A stretch of DNA of 64,000 nt from Capsicum annuum (taxonomy: Eukaryota; Streptophyta; Magnoliopsida; Solanales; Solanaceae): NCBI RefSeq assembly GCF_002878395.1, contig NC_061120.1:111390296-111454295 (forward strand), read 5' to 3'. Of this stretch, positions 9,656-21,318 are shown piece after piece. Position 1 is the first letter of the stretch, and the number at the start of each line of letters is the position of its first letter. The notes beneath the pieces are model-generated. The model saw only the letters and a program-made list of their open reading frames with translations. It searched no databases and had not been told where the DNA came from. The position numbers and the translations under genes were made by a program.

Positions 9656-11209
9656 GAAATACCCCAAAATTTGGCCATTGCAAAATTTCCCAAGTCTTTG
9701 ATATTCTGCGAATCATATGATTTATCATACCACTCATCTGTTGTGGATACTTTTCAAGGACCATAGCCATATGTTGGTAAGTTTCACATTGGCCAAGTTT
9801 TGTTCTTATAACGAGAAGGCATCATACGAGTCGTCTAGTCATGATATGAGAAGTATAGAGCCAAGCCATAAGTTGTTCAAAGTCTAGCCTATATGTTTCT
9901 GCATAGGGTATGACCTAAGGTTACTAGTCATATGGTAGGGTACGATTAAGGATGAGGAGTAGTATGCTAGACAAAATATAGTGTCCAGTATTTTGATCAA
10001 GGTATGAGTAAAGAGTACCACTCGTATGATGTGGGTACAAGTGAAGAGGCCAAATTGTACCCTTCTGTGAGTATTTTCCAACTTTTAAACTGAGGGTCTT
10101 TTATACAATTCCTACCCCCAATCCCTTAATACCCCACTTCTTATATCACTATTTGGTTCCTTATTCGTTAATTTGGAATATCAAAACACTCTTATAAACT
10201 CTCTAGAAACCTCTCAAGGAGATTGGGCTAGGGTTTCATCAAGGTAGACATCTAGAGGTTTAAGAATAGAATTCTATCTGTGAATTTTCATAATTTAGGT
10301 ATGTCACTCTTACTTATTGTTATTTCATACGAAATTATGTGTTTTAAATTGTTCTTGAATCATAAATGATGGATTTGAAATCCATGGTTGAGGGTTTGAA
10401 TGGATATAGTTGAGTATTATTCTCTCATGTCTTAACTTGTGTCTATCATGATTTAATAATGGTTTTCCACATGTGGATTCTTGGAAATTGTGATTTTAAC
10501 TAAGGGGGCATGATTAATCCTAACTTGATGGTTTTTAACTTGAATAATGGTTTGATAATGGAATGCCCTCAACCTGTTTGAGAAAATGTCTATGAGAAAA
10601 ATCTTGTCATATAATGAATTATGTTATGAACTAATGCTTGGTACAAAAATGCTAGTGAAGGATGAATGATTTTGTGAAGGTCTTAATGACCATAAATTGA
10701 ATTAAATAGTTATTTGAATTAAGGCATTGGCCAAATAATGTAAAAGGTTAGAAAAATGGTTTCATGAAGACCTTGTCGATCATAAATGGTTTTGAATTGT
10801 AACCTTGGTGATTTAATTGGCTAAATGGGTTTGAGTCCCTAAATGTTGAATTTAATTAAGGTATTTATATAGTCTATGGTTTTGTGTCCTAAATATTGAA
10901 TAATAATGGTTATGTCATGTTGTAGGTATGACAATACCAACGGGATGCCTTTTGTAAGTAATATAACTAATGGTTGTGTGCATGTGTAAATAATGTTTTG
11001 CATGGGCTTTAAAGTGGGATGTGTAGCTGGGCCGTGAAAGTGGAGTGCAAAGTACTAACACTGGAAACCCAGCTAGCCTATGCGGGTGTCTATATGACTA
11101 GAAGGTTCAAGTCCCCCAAATGAATATATTAATTAGAGGTTTGAGTCCCCCATATTATATATATCAGTTTTATGTCACCTTGATTATGCCAGGAAGTTCG
11201 ATTCCTATA
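9656..11209 (+). mobile_element. Tekay-like 5' LTR, left part (split by insertion)
   Basis: LTR start TGAAATACCCCAAAATTTGG at 9656. A patch rich in CATACGAGTCGT and GTATGA words (9690-10070) precedes a TATA-like TTTTATACAATTCC near 10098, then a GGGTTTCATCAAGG leader. Near the break it carries repeats of GGTT(C/T)(A/G)AGTCCCCCA (11104-11155). It is interrupted at 11210 by the Athila-like element and resumes at 24890. The two parts sum to about 2.33 kb, close to the 2.35 kb LTR of the second Tekay-like copy (41182-43530). Confidence 0.65.
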
Positions 11210-12406
11210 TGTCGCCCAAAATACACTCCAATTAGAGGTATAATATGGTCGATTGCACATATAATAACCCAAATAGGTTGGGGTTTATCCCACAGGGAAA
11301 ACGTGAAAATTTGCTTGACTTTGATGTAATCCACGAGCAGTATAGGAAAGTGAATGTGGGGATTTTAGCATCAATTGCAAGTAAAATTATTGTAAATTAT
11401 TGTAAATAAGATTAAGATACATGCAGAAATCCTAGAATATATGAGTCTCACACTTTCTCAATGTATCTAATCCGTAAGATTTCCCACAACCCTAGTGAAG
11501 GAGATTAGCTGCTCATGTTTGTGCAAGAAACCATGATTATCATTGAAGAACACATAAAATCAATTCCACACAAATGAGATGAATAAACTCTGAAGTCTGT
11601 CATTGAATAAACCCTAAAATCTCAAGAACAATTGTAAAAGTATTATAATAATATGTAAAAGAGTGTAACCTAACAAAACATAAACCCTAGGGTATTAATA
11701 GAATCTCAAAATAACATAAAAATCGTAATAAAAAAGGAAAAGGTAAGGTTAAGTTGGCAGTCAGTACGACTCATTCTTTAACCATATTGGCATCATATGA
11801 GTCGTACCCCCTTCTCATATCCAGTCTAGTGTCTGATCTCTAAAGGCTTCAACATTTTGTTCAGCTTACAACTTCCTCTTACAACTTGTACCTAAGTGTA
11901 CAACTCGTTTCCTTCACTTGCACCCACCTAGGATTTTTGTCTTTCAAAAATTTGAACAATGGTTTGTGTATGACTTCCCTATACGATTCACAATGAGTCA
12001 TACTCAGAGTAACGACTCGTATACTTCTGATACTTCAACTCTTGGATGGTAGCTTAGGTTTTGTTATGCTTATGACTGTATTGTATGAATCGTATCCTAG
12101 CTTATGACTTGGATACTTAAGTCGTATCTTCCCCATACTTAGTTTTTCAGGTTGGCTTTTAGTTCTGTTTTGCATACAATTTAGCATACGAGTCTTGTCA
12201 GATGTTTACTATTTAAGAGTTGACACATACCCTGATCAGAATTGGTATTTATCAGGTCTTTTTCTCCTCTTTTCATTTAAACACTGTTGTAGACCTGTTG
12301 TACATACAATGTACACTAAAGAGAATCATATCTAACAAATATCCTAAGTTCACACATAAATTTGTGGTTTTAGGTATCAAAAGGATCGTATTTCCAAGCC
12401 ACATCA
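11210..12406 (-). repeat. 3' LTR of the complete Athila-like element
   Basis: Runs from TGTCGCCCAAAATACACTCC at 11210 to GCCACATCA at 12406. It is collinear with the 5' LTR at 23300-24889 but about 390 bp shorter: the segment matching roughly 23475-23870 is missing, with the join near 11380. The conserved block GGAGATTAGCTGCTCAT (11500-11516) and the TCCCACAGGG block (11288-11297) are present. The U3 repeat patch lies at 11760-12205, and the TATA position is degraded to CTATTAATA. Confidence 0.85.
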
Positions 12407-14050
12407 ACACCCTCAACTTAGACTTTTGCATGTCCTTAGGCAAAAATAATCAAATATCTATTTTCTAGCACAGAGACGATGCTTAAATAGGAAGATCTCA
12501 AGTAAATCATGACAGTGATTTTAAACTTGAGTCAAATCTTGTTATTCCCCTCATAATTTTAACTCTTCAACTGACACTGCATATAATGATTTAGCACACA
12601 TAAAAATATGAAGGAATCCGGTGATGGCATTACACTAGCAATAGACACTTGGGCATGGACACAAATTCCATTCATCAAACAATCTAGCAACCTAGAAGCA
12701 TAAGCTACGTGCGCTCACAGTCAAGGAAATTCCCTTCACTCTTCTTTTGGATAAATCACTCTATTCAGGTATATAATACACGACTATCTCTCCCATAAAG
12801 AAGTATCACTAGTAGGTGTAGAATACCATAGGCTTGCCCTTATGCTCTTTTCCTAAGTTGTTAGATAGTCATGGTAAGATCACTATAGAATTTTATTTGG
12901 CATATGACATAGGCTTGGGGATCGTATGATATCTTTTGAGATTCATTTAGTGACTAAGCCTCTTGGACACTACTCCTTACTCGGGGTCCACTTACTTTTC
13001 ACTTCTTCTTTTATTTTTGCCCTTATGTCTCTCTTTTTCTTTTTAAGAATATTCTAATTGGGCCAGGTGTGGTTTTCTAGCTCTTATTTTTCCTTTTCTT
13101 TATCATTTGCTTTTTGTTGCAACTTTTCTTTCTTTTCTTTTCACCATATCTACTCAGATTTCAATTATTTTTCTTTAACCCACTTTTTTCATACTTGTTT
13201 TCTATGACACGCCCCTATAATAGCCACCCTCTACATAGGCAATTTACCTGAGTTGAGGTGTGTAGTACCCATAGGAGGACCAGGGAAAAAACAGGTTCAT
13301 TGTAAGTTATGGGAAGGCGATAGGTGTAACCAGAAAAATTGCTCTATGAAGGCTCAAATATTTGGATCAAAGGTATTTATTCATTTAGTTAGGCCATTTT
13401 AGGCTCAAGTGGACTTACAAAAAAAGGGCCTATGATCATGTCTTACTTAACTATCCTAGACCTAGGTAAAAGCAACCAGGCAAGTTCTAGATTCCAACAC
13501 ACCGGGACTCAGTAGACCTCACGCGCATTTGCATAGGGCTACATAACTAAGTACTAGTTATCCAACTATGCAATTTCTTTGTCCCTAAATGTTCTATCCC
13601 TAATCCTAATGGCATTACCAGATTGACAATAGTCCTACATAAGAATACAAATCACGTATTAAAACAAAATGTTTTAGAGAAAGGGCTCAACTTTTTCATC
13701 ATAATTTCAGCACAATTTAATAGATTTTCACGATAACATTAGCAGTGTTTTAAAAACAACACTTCAAAAATCAACAACAAAATATCTCATTACAACTAAA
13801 ATTTTTACAAAATCCTCAAAAATTATAATTAAAAAAATAATCTGCTGCCATAGAAGCACTGATTTACTCCCAATCTCAGCTGCCTGCATCAAACCAGCAA
13901 GTCATAATAGACTTTCGGTCTTAGCCACTTATACTTTTTAGATTCTCTTAAATTTTTAAGAACAACCCCCACACCTAACTAAAAATTGTTGCATTGTCCC
14001 CAATGCTACAAAAATCAAATAGAGTAAGGATAAAGATCATACCTAGGTTC
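12407..14050 (-). other. Polypurine tract and 3' UTR of the Athila-like element
   Basis: Minus-strand order: after the 3' ORF stop comes GCATTGGGGACAATGCAAC (about 13990-14010). Further on are TAGAGGGTGGCTATTATAGG (about 13220) and a pyrimidine-rich (minus purine-rich) tract at 13010-13190. The conserved block at 12805-13005 contains CCCCAAGCCTATGTCATATG and GGGCAAGCCTATGGTATTC on the minus strand. The polypurine tract TAAGTTGAGGGTGT (12407-12420) abuts the LTR. No coding capacity is seen; the plus frame at 12220-12468 is a chance ORF. Confidence 0.6.
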
Positions 14051-16177
14051 TCAACGCACTAGTGTATTAACATCAACACGGGAGCCCTCAGATTAGGTTT
14101 CACTCTTCTTAACCATTGTCCCATCAGTCAAGACTACATCAAAAAAACTAGGAGGCATCATATCCACTCTTACAGCATTAAAAACTGGATCTCTTAATCC
14201 ACGAGATCCCTTGCCCAACTCTTGGACCCGTGTATGCCGATCAAACTCATCCTAAATACTATCATGTCTGGCCTTCTTCCTGGCGCTCGATCTTTTTTCT
14301 TCTTTCTTTTCCTCTCCCTTCTTTGTTCTTTGGTCTTATCAACTAGTGCATCAACTAGGTTTGCCCAAATATTAGGTACATAGACTGTAAGAATTATTAT
14401 TTCTACAATAGAACTGATCTCTCATAAAGCTCTGAGACCATTTTCTTGATTTTTATAAACTCACATATGATATCAAAAACCTTAGGCATCTATCATTCAC
14501 TCAAGTATCGATTGATCCTCTATTTAAAAAAAATCTAGGCAGCCTTGAACTCGCCTATCCTGGTCCTCAAACTGCCTGTCAAGTCAATTTTTCACTCCTT
14601 CTTCCATGTGACCTACCTTCATATCAAGCGTAGATAATTTTGTTACAACCTCGATCCATGATACTCTGGAGATCATTATAACACAGGTATACATACCCCA
14701 TGTCTTAGGTAGCACTGACTGAATTGGTGGTGGGGCAGTAGGAGTGCCCACTGCGTCAGTATGAGAGCCCTCTATTTGTGCTCCAGCCTTAGTAGCCTCA
14801 GCTGTAGCAGGGGTATCATTCTGATCATCCTAAGGGAACAATCCAGCAAAAATATTTGTTCCATGTCTTGCCGACTGGGCCAAAGGATTGTCCATATCTC
14901 TAATCAATCCAATGTCAAATGTCCTTCTGACCTCGATCATTTCATCTATCCCAGGGAGTTCTAGCACTCTCGTAGCCAGGCATATTTGTCCGATCATAAG
15001 TGGATAGTCTAGTAATACCTTTTGACCCCCAACTTTCCTATCCCTCAACTCTCGAGATAGGAACTCAGTGATATTACAGTCGTAACAGACCGTAAAGCCA
15101 GTTATCATAGCTTCCAAGATCAGGCTCAGAACATTATTACCAGTAGTGGGACACCATCGGTGTCAGGCTTGTGTCCTCCAAGCCTTACCCTTAAAGTTGA
15201 GGGTACTCTTCTTTATCTACTGCGAGACCACTTCGGGTCCTTATACCACCCAAAAAACATTCACTATTTAAAGCTATCCACTTCGTAATCCATCTAAATA
15301 TCACCATCTTCTCCTCAAAACTAGCATCTGCCAAGTTATTATCCTCATCTCTGCCATCATGTAATCCATCATTGATGTGTTGACCGGAGCCTAAACTATG
15401 GTCCATACAAGAATCTTCGAATAGTGTAGAGCGAGATATCTACCCTCACACCACAATTCACAAAGAATGTAATAGACTCACCTCCCTTCCACAACTGGCC
15501 CTAAGAGTATTGCCTATGAATCTCCCTTTTATATACTACATAAAATTCATAAAAAAGTACCTCACTATATCTTCCAACACTTGTGTAATCCACTCAACTC
15601 CATACTGTCGGAAGTACTCTTCAAAACTGGAAAACTCAAACATCCTGGTAATACTCAATATTCGCTTCGGATAAATTACTCTTTATATTTTGCCACTAGG
15701 GAGCTAGAACAGCCCACTATTGTAGATCTCTTGCATGTCGGTATAACCCCATCATTCAACAATGGGCACCGATACAGTGGTTAGTGCAAGTAAGGGATTA
15801 TGTCTATCTATCAGTGTCGCATCCACCTTTTCTGAGCCCTGATCTTCTTCAGAACTTTCTTTTACTAAACAAAATTCAGCCTCGTCATCATCATCGTCAT
15901 CAAGTTTTGGAGTATGGGGAGGAGATGTAGTGGGATTCTTCCTCCTCATCCCTTTTAGAGATGAGTCTGATTCTTGGGGAACCACCTTTTTCCCCTTTGC
16001 TTTCTCAAATGCCTTTCCCTTTTGTGCAACTTTTCCTATGGTGGTGTCCTCATATAATTCCCCACTGCTATTAGTGAAAACCTCAAACTTATAATTGTTG
16101 GATTCTACACTCGCAATTGGTGCTTTCTTAGTCACCTTCTTGGCTTGTCTGAATGAGAAAACATTTTTTGGAGGCAA
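14051..16177 (-). pseudogene. Extra 3' ORF of the Athila-like element
   Basis: A minus-strand ORF of about 700 codons downstream of integrase, now with many stops. It starts MPPKNVFSFRQAKKVTKKAP (16177) and is basic, then acidic (LDDDDDDEAEF). A middle region (15191-15406 and 14830-15117 frames) has RDRKVGGQKVLLDYPLMIGQ, and the C-terminus has ARKKARHDS and VQELGKGSRGL. Homologous middle words occur in the plus-strand copy at 32726-32959. Athila elements are known for an envelope-like or otherwise unexplained ORF at this place, and Solanaceae genomes carry a transposon-associated family that this resembles. I see no clear signal peptide or transmembrane segment, so I do not call it an envelope. 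The role is unknown. Confidence 0.6.
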
Positions 16178-17612
16178 TGTTCCTACAAATGTACCCTTAC
16201 TAGGAACTAAGTAAAGAAAAGAAGAATATTTTTACACTAAATTTCAATGTGCTTGTTATGCTCTGGGTGCGATTGGTGGGTACTGGTCGTACCTACTTGG
16301 TATGACTCATATACACAAGTCATATCATATACAGTGCATGACCTTTGTTCACTGGTCTGCTCATGATTCTTCCTAACCAGTCATACCAGTAGGTTATGAA
16401 ATGTGACCAACAGTTATAAGTAGATCAAAAATATTTATTCTAATTTAAATCATCCTAGGTGGATACGACCTACGACACGTACGACCTACTCTGTATGTGT
16501 CGTATGGTCTTGGTACTACTCATATGATTGAGTTGTATCCATTATAGAAACTTAAGTTTGTTAAAATTCTATGTTTTCAATGGATACGAATCCCATTACG
16601 ACTCTAGTACCAATGGATATGAGTCGTAAGAGGTTTGGTATCCACTGTAACATAGAAGTCCAACTTTAAACTTTAACTCTAATGCAATTTCCTAAAATAC
16701 CCAATATTATTTTCAATCATTTTAATCCATACAAATATATCAAACCCATTTCCAAAACCCTAGCTCTACCTTAATTTCTAATTTTCTACATGAATACCTA
16801 AGCTAGGTTACCAACAATTCAACATTTGTATGAACCCTACTCAAACCAAGTTCATAGTGTCAAATACTACTCATTTTAACTTGAATATAAAGAGAATAGA
16901 GTTAAAGAACTTACTTGGTGGTTGAAGAAATTGAGTTCTTGTTTTTAAAGTCTATTTCCTCCCAAATTTGAGTTTAAATAAATAAGGAGAGGTTTGAAGT
17001 TATTGGTATCTTAATCAAGTTGAAATCAAGTTGATTTTGTGGATTAAAGCTTGAAACTAGGATGAGAAATGATGTGGGTGCAATTTAGGTCAAACGAATG
17101 ACCGATAGGGTGCCTCTTTTCCTTTTTAATTAAATAATTGGGTTAGTTCAACCCATGATCTAACCTAATAATCATGGGTACGAGTTGTGTATATGACTTA
17201 TACTCAGGCTTATGGGTCATTTCTTTTAATCATATAGACCTGGAACCTTGCCTGGGTTTTGGAGCAGGTATGACTCAAGGTAACAAATCATACCTAGAGG
17301 GTATGAGTCATTCTAAGAATCATATCCATTCAATAAACTATTACCTAATTCTGATTTTGCTCCTCGGTCAATACGACTCCTACTTACGAGTCGTATCGTA
17401 TTGATATGATCCAAAAAGAGTTTGTATTACTACTTTTCTTCAACTTCACTGGGCATTTTCTGATTTCCTTATCCCTTCACATTGAACAAAAATATTACCC
17501 TATAATTGAATAAGTACAAAAACATAGGTTGCCTCGCACACAGCGCTTGATTTAACATCGTGGTACAATGCAATTGCCTTGACTACTTAGTCTTCATCAA
17601 GGTCAATATCAG
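16178..17612 (-). other. Spacer between integrase and 3' ORF with U3-like patches
   Basis: A 1.4-kb gene-free spacer. Two patches (16260-16640 and 17160-17405) are dense in TACGAC, GTCGTA, GAGTCGTA and CATATGA words, the same vocabulary as the element's own LTR U3 (11760-12205 and 24240-24680). Between them the minus strand has a TATA-like TTATTTATTTAAAC (about 16975-16988) and a leader with ACCACCAAGTAAG, which could be a splice donor. This may be an internal promoter or intron region serving the 3' ORF; that is inference. The plus frame at 17174-17404 is a by-product of the patch. Confidence 0.4.
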
Positions 17613-18720
17613 TTACTTCATCACGTCTTTTATATTTCCCAGGTAGTGCTTCACTCTTTGACAATTTACATTTAACATGGGCTCACCATCCATCTTGAAT
17701 TCTAAAGCACCATAAGGATAGACTCTTATCACTATGAATAGATCATACCACCTTGACCGTAGCTTACCCGAAAACAAATGAAGCTTGGAATTATACAGCA
17801 GTACTTGGTCACCCTTTTTGAATACTATATTCTCAATTTTGCGATCGTGATACAACTTCATCCTTTCCTCGTAAAGGTCTAAACTTTCAAACGCCCAGAG
17901 CCAGAATTCATCTAACTCATTGATATTATTCAACCTTGACTTCACTGTATCCTTCCACTCTAGATTCATCTTCATTAATGCCCATAATGCCTTATGCTCA
18001 AGTTCGATTGGTAAGTGGCAAGCCTTGCCATACACCAACTGATAAGGTGATACACCTATGGGGGTTCTAAAATTTGTGAGGTAAGACCACAATGCATCAT
18101 TTAACATTTTTGCACAATCAGTCCTGTTGGCATTCACAGTCTTCGCCAATATGGACTTGATTCTTTATTGGACACTTCAACTTGTCCACTAGTCTGCGGA
18201 TGATAGGGTGTTTCCACCTTGTGCTTATCTCTATATTTTTTAAGCAGACTCTTGAAAAGATAATTGTGACCCTCCGTCATTAATAATAGCCTATGGTATG
18301 CTAAATCAAGAGAAAATGTTCTTTCTCAAGGATGTAGTGACACTTCGTGCTTTATTGTTAGGAAGTTCAATATCTTCCACCCACTTCGAAACATAATCTA
18401 TAAGTGTATATTTCATGACAAACGAGCTCACGAAAGGTCCCATGAATCATATGCCCCATACATCAAAGACTTTTAATTCTAAAATAGGATTCATAGGTAG
18501 TTTATGTCTTCTAGAAATCGTACCTTATCGTTGGCATTGATCACAAGGAGAAGAGTAATCATGTGCATCTTTGTATATGGTTGGCCAATAGTAGCCGCAT
18601 TGCAGCATTTTATGAGTTGTGTTGGCCCCTCCATGATGACCCCCAACTGGAGATGAATGACAAGCTTCAAGTATGCTTATTATCTCCACCTCAGGTATGC
18701 ATCTGCAAATGATTCCATCT
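17613..18720 (-). pseudogene. Athila-like integrase
   Basis: The C-terminal 178 codons (17613-18149) form an uninterrupted frame: RTPIGVSPYQLVYGKACHLP, then FKKGDQVLLYNSKLHLFSGK and LRSRWYDLFIVIRVYPYGAL, which is the C-terminal GPF/Y-type domain that contacts DNA. Upstream (18150-18720) the catalytic core is broken: the first catalytic motif reads GI, stop, FMGPF at about 18430-18450 and further stops follow. The expected D,D,E triad is not intact. Integrase inserts cDNA into the genome; this copy cannot. The minus frame ends with a natural-looking stop just before the spacer. Confidence 0.8.
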
Positions 18721-19300
18721 GCACAAATCTTAAATAAGTAAGGTTCATCTTGGAAAAATTATGTCAACTCATGCATGAACTTCTTCATTTGCTGATATGA
18801 AAGGTCTTCTAGGACTAGATCACTGGCTAAGTGATTTGCATAGTCTGCAAACCATGGAATTAGATCTTGGGAAGCTACCAATATATGCCTGTCTAAAAAA
18901 ATATCATTAATTTCCAATCCATTAGCAATCTTCTGCATAGCTTTCTCCTCCAGTCTAGACAAGTGATCAACAACTTGATTTTTTGTATTTTTTTTGTCCT
19001 TCCCCTCAAAGTCAAATTCTTCCAAAAAACAGAACCCACCGAATAAGACTAGGCTCTGCATCTTTTTAGCCATTAGGTACCGCAATGCTGCATGATCAGT
19101 GAGCACAATCACATTTGTATAATTCAAGTTAGATCTAAACTTTTTAAAGGAAAAAACCAATACTAATAACTCTTGCTCCATCATGTATAGGTCTTTTAAG
19201 TAAGATTTAGTGCCTTGCTAGAATAATATATGGGATGAAGGATATTTTCTTTCCATTGGCATTATACAACCCCTAAGGCAACTCCACTAGCGCCACACAT
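18721..19300 (-). pseudogene. Athila-like RNase H
   Basis: The minus frame at 18759-19184 (141 codons) reads EQELLVLVFSFKKFRSNLN, TDHAALRYLMAKK, EEFDFEGKDKKNTKNQVVDH and SQDLIPWFADYANHLAS. These are RNase H, including the DHAALRYL region, and the linker to integrase. It is collinear with the first copy at 2153-2491. A short stretch around LVLFGGFCFLEE, where the family has an arginine-rich RW segment, shows local frame change. Flanking RNase H sequence to 19300 is interrupted by stops. Confidence 0.8.
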
Positions 19301-20530
19301 AATCTCAAAAGGTGAGGACCAATTGTGAGACACAATGATATGAGTTGTCACCAACTTCTCTTTTAGGCTTTCAAAAGCCTTCTTACATACATCATCAAAA
19401 CTAAATTTTACCTCTTTCTAAAAAATCTTGCAAAAGGGTTAGCAATCTTCGAGAAGTCTATGATAAATCGCCTTTAAAAACCTGCATGCCCTAGAAAACT
19501 CTAAATTCCCTTTACAAAAATCAGGTAAGATAATTTTTCAATCACCTCAATCTTTGCTCGATCAATCTCTATGCCTCTTTTTGAAATTTTGTGCGCAAGC
19601 ACAATTCCTTATTTGACCAAATAATGGCACTTTTCCCAATTAATTAACAAACTGAATTCTTCACACCTTTGTAGATCCTTTTCCAAGTAAATGAGATAGA
19701 CATCAAAAGAGTCACCAACCATCGAAAAATCATCCATAAAAACTTTAATGGTGTCTTTGACCATATCAGAGAAAAAAGATATCATACACTCTAAAATATG
19801 GTCAGGGCGTTGCATTGCCCAAATAACATTCGTTTAATTGCAAAGGTCCCATAAGGACATGTAAAAGTCATCTTTTCTTGATCCTCAGGTGCAATAGTGA
19901 TCTAATTGTATCTTGAGGACCCATCAAGAAAATAGTACCATTCCCTGCCTGCTAACCCGTCTAATATATGATCCATGAAAGGCATTAGAAAATGGTCTTT
20001 CTGAGTCAATTCATTCAATTTTCTATAATCTATGCACACTCTCTATCGAGTGACTGGCCCCATAGATACTAGCTCATTCTTCTCATTTGGTACGAAATTT
20101 ATTCTGCCTTTCTTTGGAATGCATGGTACGTACTGACCCACCTGTTATCTGTAATAGGGACTACAACACCAACATACAACCACTTGATTATTTACTTCTT
20201 AACCACCTTTTGCAAAGAAGGATTTAGTCCACACCGATGTTCAATAGATTGAATATAATCTGAATCAAATTATACTTTATGAGTACACAACCCTAGCAGA
20301 ATACCCACAATATCTGCAATGGACCATCCAATTGCCCTCTTGAAATTCTGCAACATTAAAAATAATGTTTCTACTTTTGGTTGGCTCAGATCAGCTACAA
20401 TTATAAGCAACAAAGTATTTTTGTCCCTCAAAAATACATATCGCAAGTGAGATAAGAGGTTCTTCGACTCTAATATGGGTGGTTCCTCAATGGATGGGCG
20501 AGCAGGTGAAGTCATTCTAATCTTCTAGTC
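19301..20530 (-). pseudogene. Athila-like reverse transcriptase and linker
   Basis: Minus-strand order: the linker PSIEEPPILESKNLLSHLRY with KRAIGWSIADIVGILLGLCT (20270-20515), the RT palm (about 19840-20060, broken), and the frame at 19609-19815 with ECMISFFSDMVKDTIKVFMD and NWEKCHYLVK. The catalytic motif FMDD (19729-19740) is intact. Stops and frameshifts separate the segments. The domain order and spacing match the first copy at 2901-4121. Confidence 0.82.
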
Positions 20531-20784
20531 TATGTCAAGCTTCTTTGGTGCAAAATTATAAGAAACCACTCCCAGATAGTGCACTTACTAACTCCTCATA
20601 CTCCTCAATACCATCAAAGTCAAAATTCATGATCACAACTATAAGTTCTTCAACACCTAGTCTCTTTTTAATCAGAATAATCGCATCAAACCATCGTTCT
20701 AGAGAGTCACTGTATCAAAATCATGGAAAGAATTTTCCTTCTTATCATTCACATTAATAACAATATAACTCTCAATTCATCATA

Positions 20785-21318
20785 CTACCTCATGGATTTG
20801 AATACATTGAATATCACTTGTTTATCATTCAATTTTAGTATCAAATATCCCAGCTCCAGATTAATCAACGTCCCACTTATAGACAAAAATGGTCTTCCTA
20901 GAATAATTTGTACTTGGAAGTCCACTTCATAATCTAAGACAATAGAATCAACAGGAAAAATGAAAGAAGCCACCTTAGCTAATACATCATATAGAATGCC
21001 AACTGGTTTTTTTACACTCATGTATGTCATTATTAGTCTCATGGTGGTGGATTTTGGAGTTTCCAACCCCAATTCCTTGAATACAACAAATGGAATGTGC
21101 TTGATGCTAGAATCCAAATCACACAAAGCATGCACAAAGTTGAAAGATCCAATGGTGCAAGGTAAAGTAAAAGCACCAGGATCCTTCTTTTTCTCCACCA
21201 ATGATCTAGTGGCTACATTACTACAATGATGAACATTGGCAATTGACTCATAACTAATTGTTCTCTTCTTGGTGATTAGATCCTTTATGAATTTTGAATA
21301 TCTAGGCGTTTGCTCCAA
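20785..21318 (-). CDS. Retropepsin fragment, longest clean frame with the integrase end
   Basis: An uninterrupted 177-codon minus frame that begins MEQTPRYSKFIKDLITKKR, the gag-protease spacer, followed by the protease core: FTLPCTIGSFNFVHALC, the active-site region LCDLDSSIKHIPF, and ILGRPFLSISGTLINLELGY. The catalytic aspartate of CDL is present, but the glycine expected next is aspartate, which should impair activity. It ends at a stop at 20785. It was once part of the gag-pol polyprotein, so the ATG at 21318 is internal and not a true start. The plus frame at 20960-21229 is its shadow. Confidence 0.75.
   Translation of the reverse strand: MEQTPRYSKFIKDLITKKRTISYESIANVHHCSNVATRSLVEKKKDPGAFTLPCTIGSFNFVHALCDLDSSIKHIPFVVFKELGLETPKSTTMRLIMTYMSVKKPVGILYDVLAKVASFIFPVDSIVLDYEVDFQVQIILGRPFLSISGTLINLELGYLILKLNDKQVIFNVFKSMR

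Noticed and set aside
14051..16177. Calling the 3' ORF a retroviral-type envelope protein
   Set aside because: No clear signal peptide, fusion peptide or transmembrane anchor can be seen in the decayed sequence; position alone is not enough.
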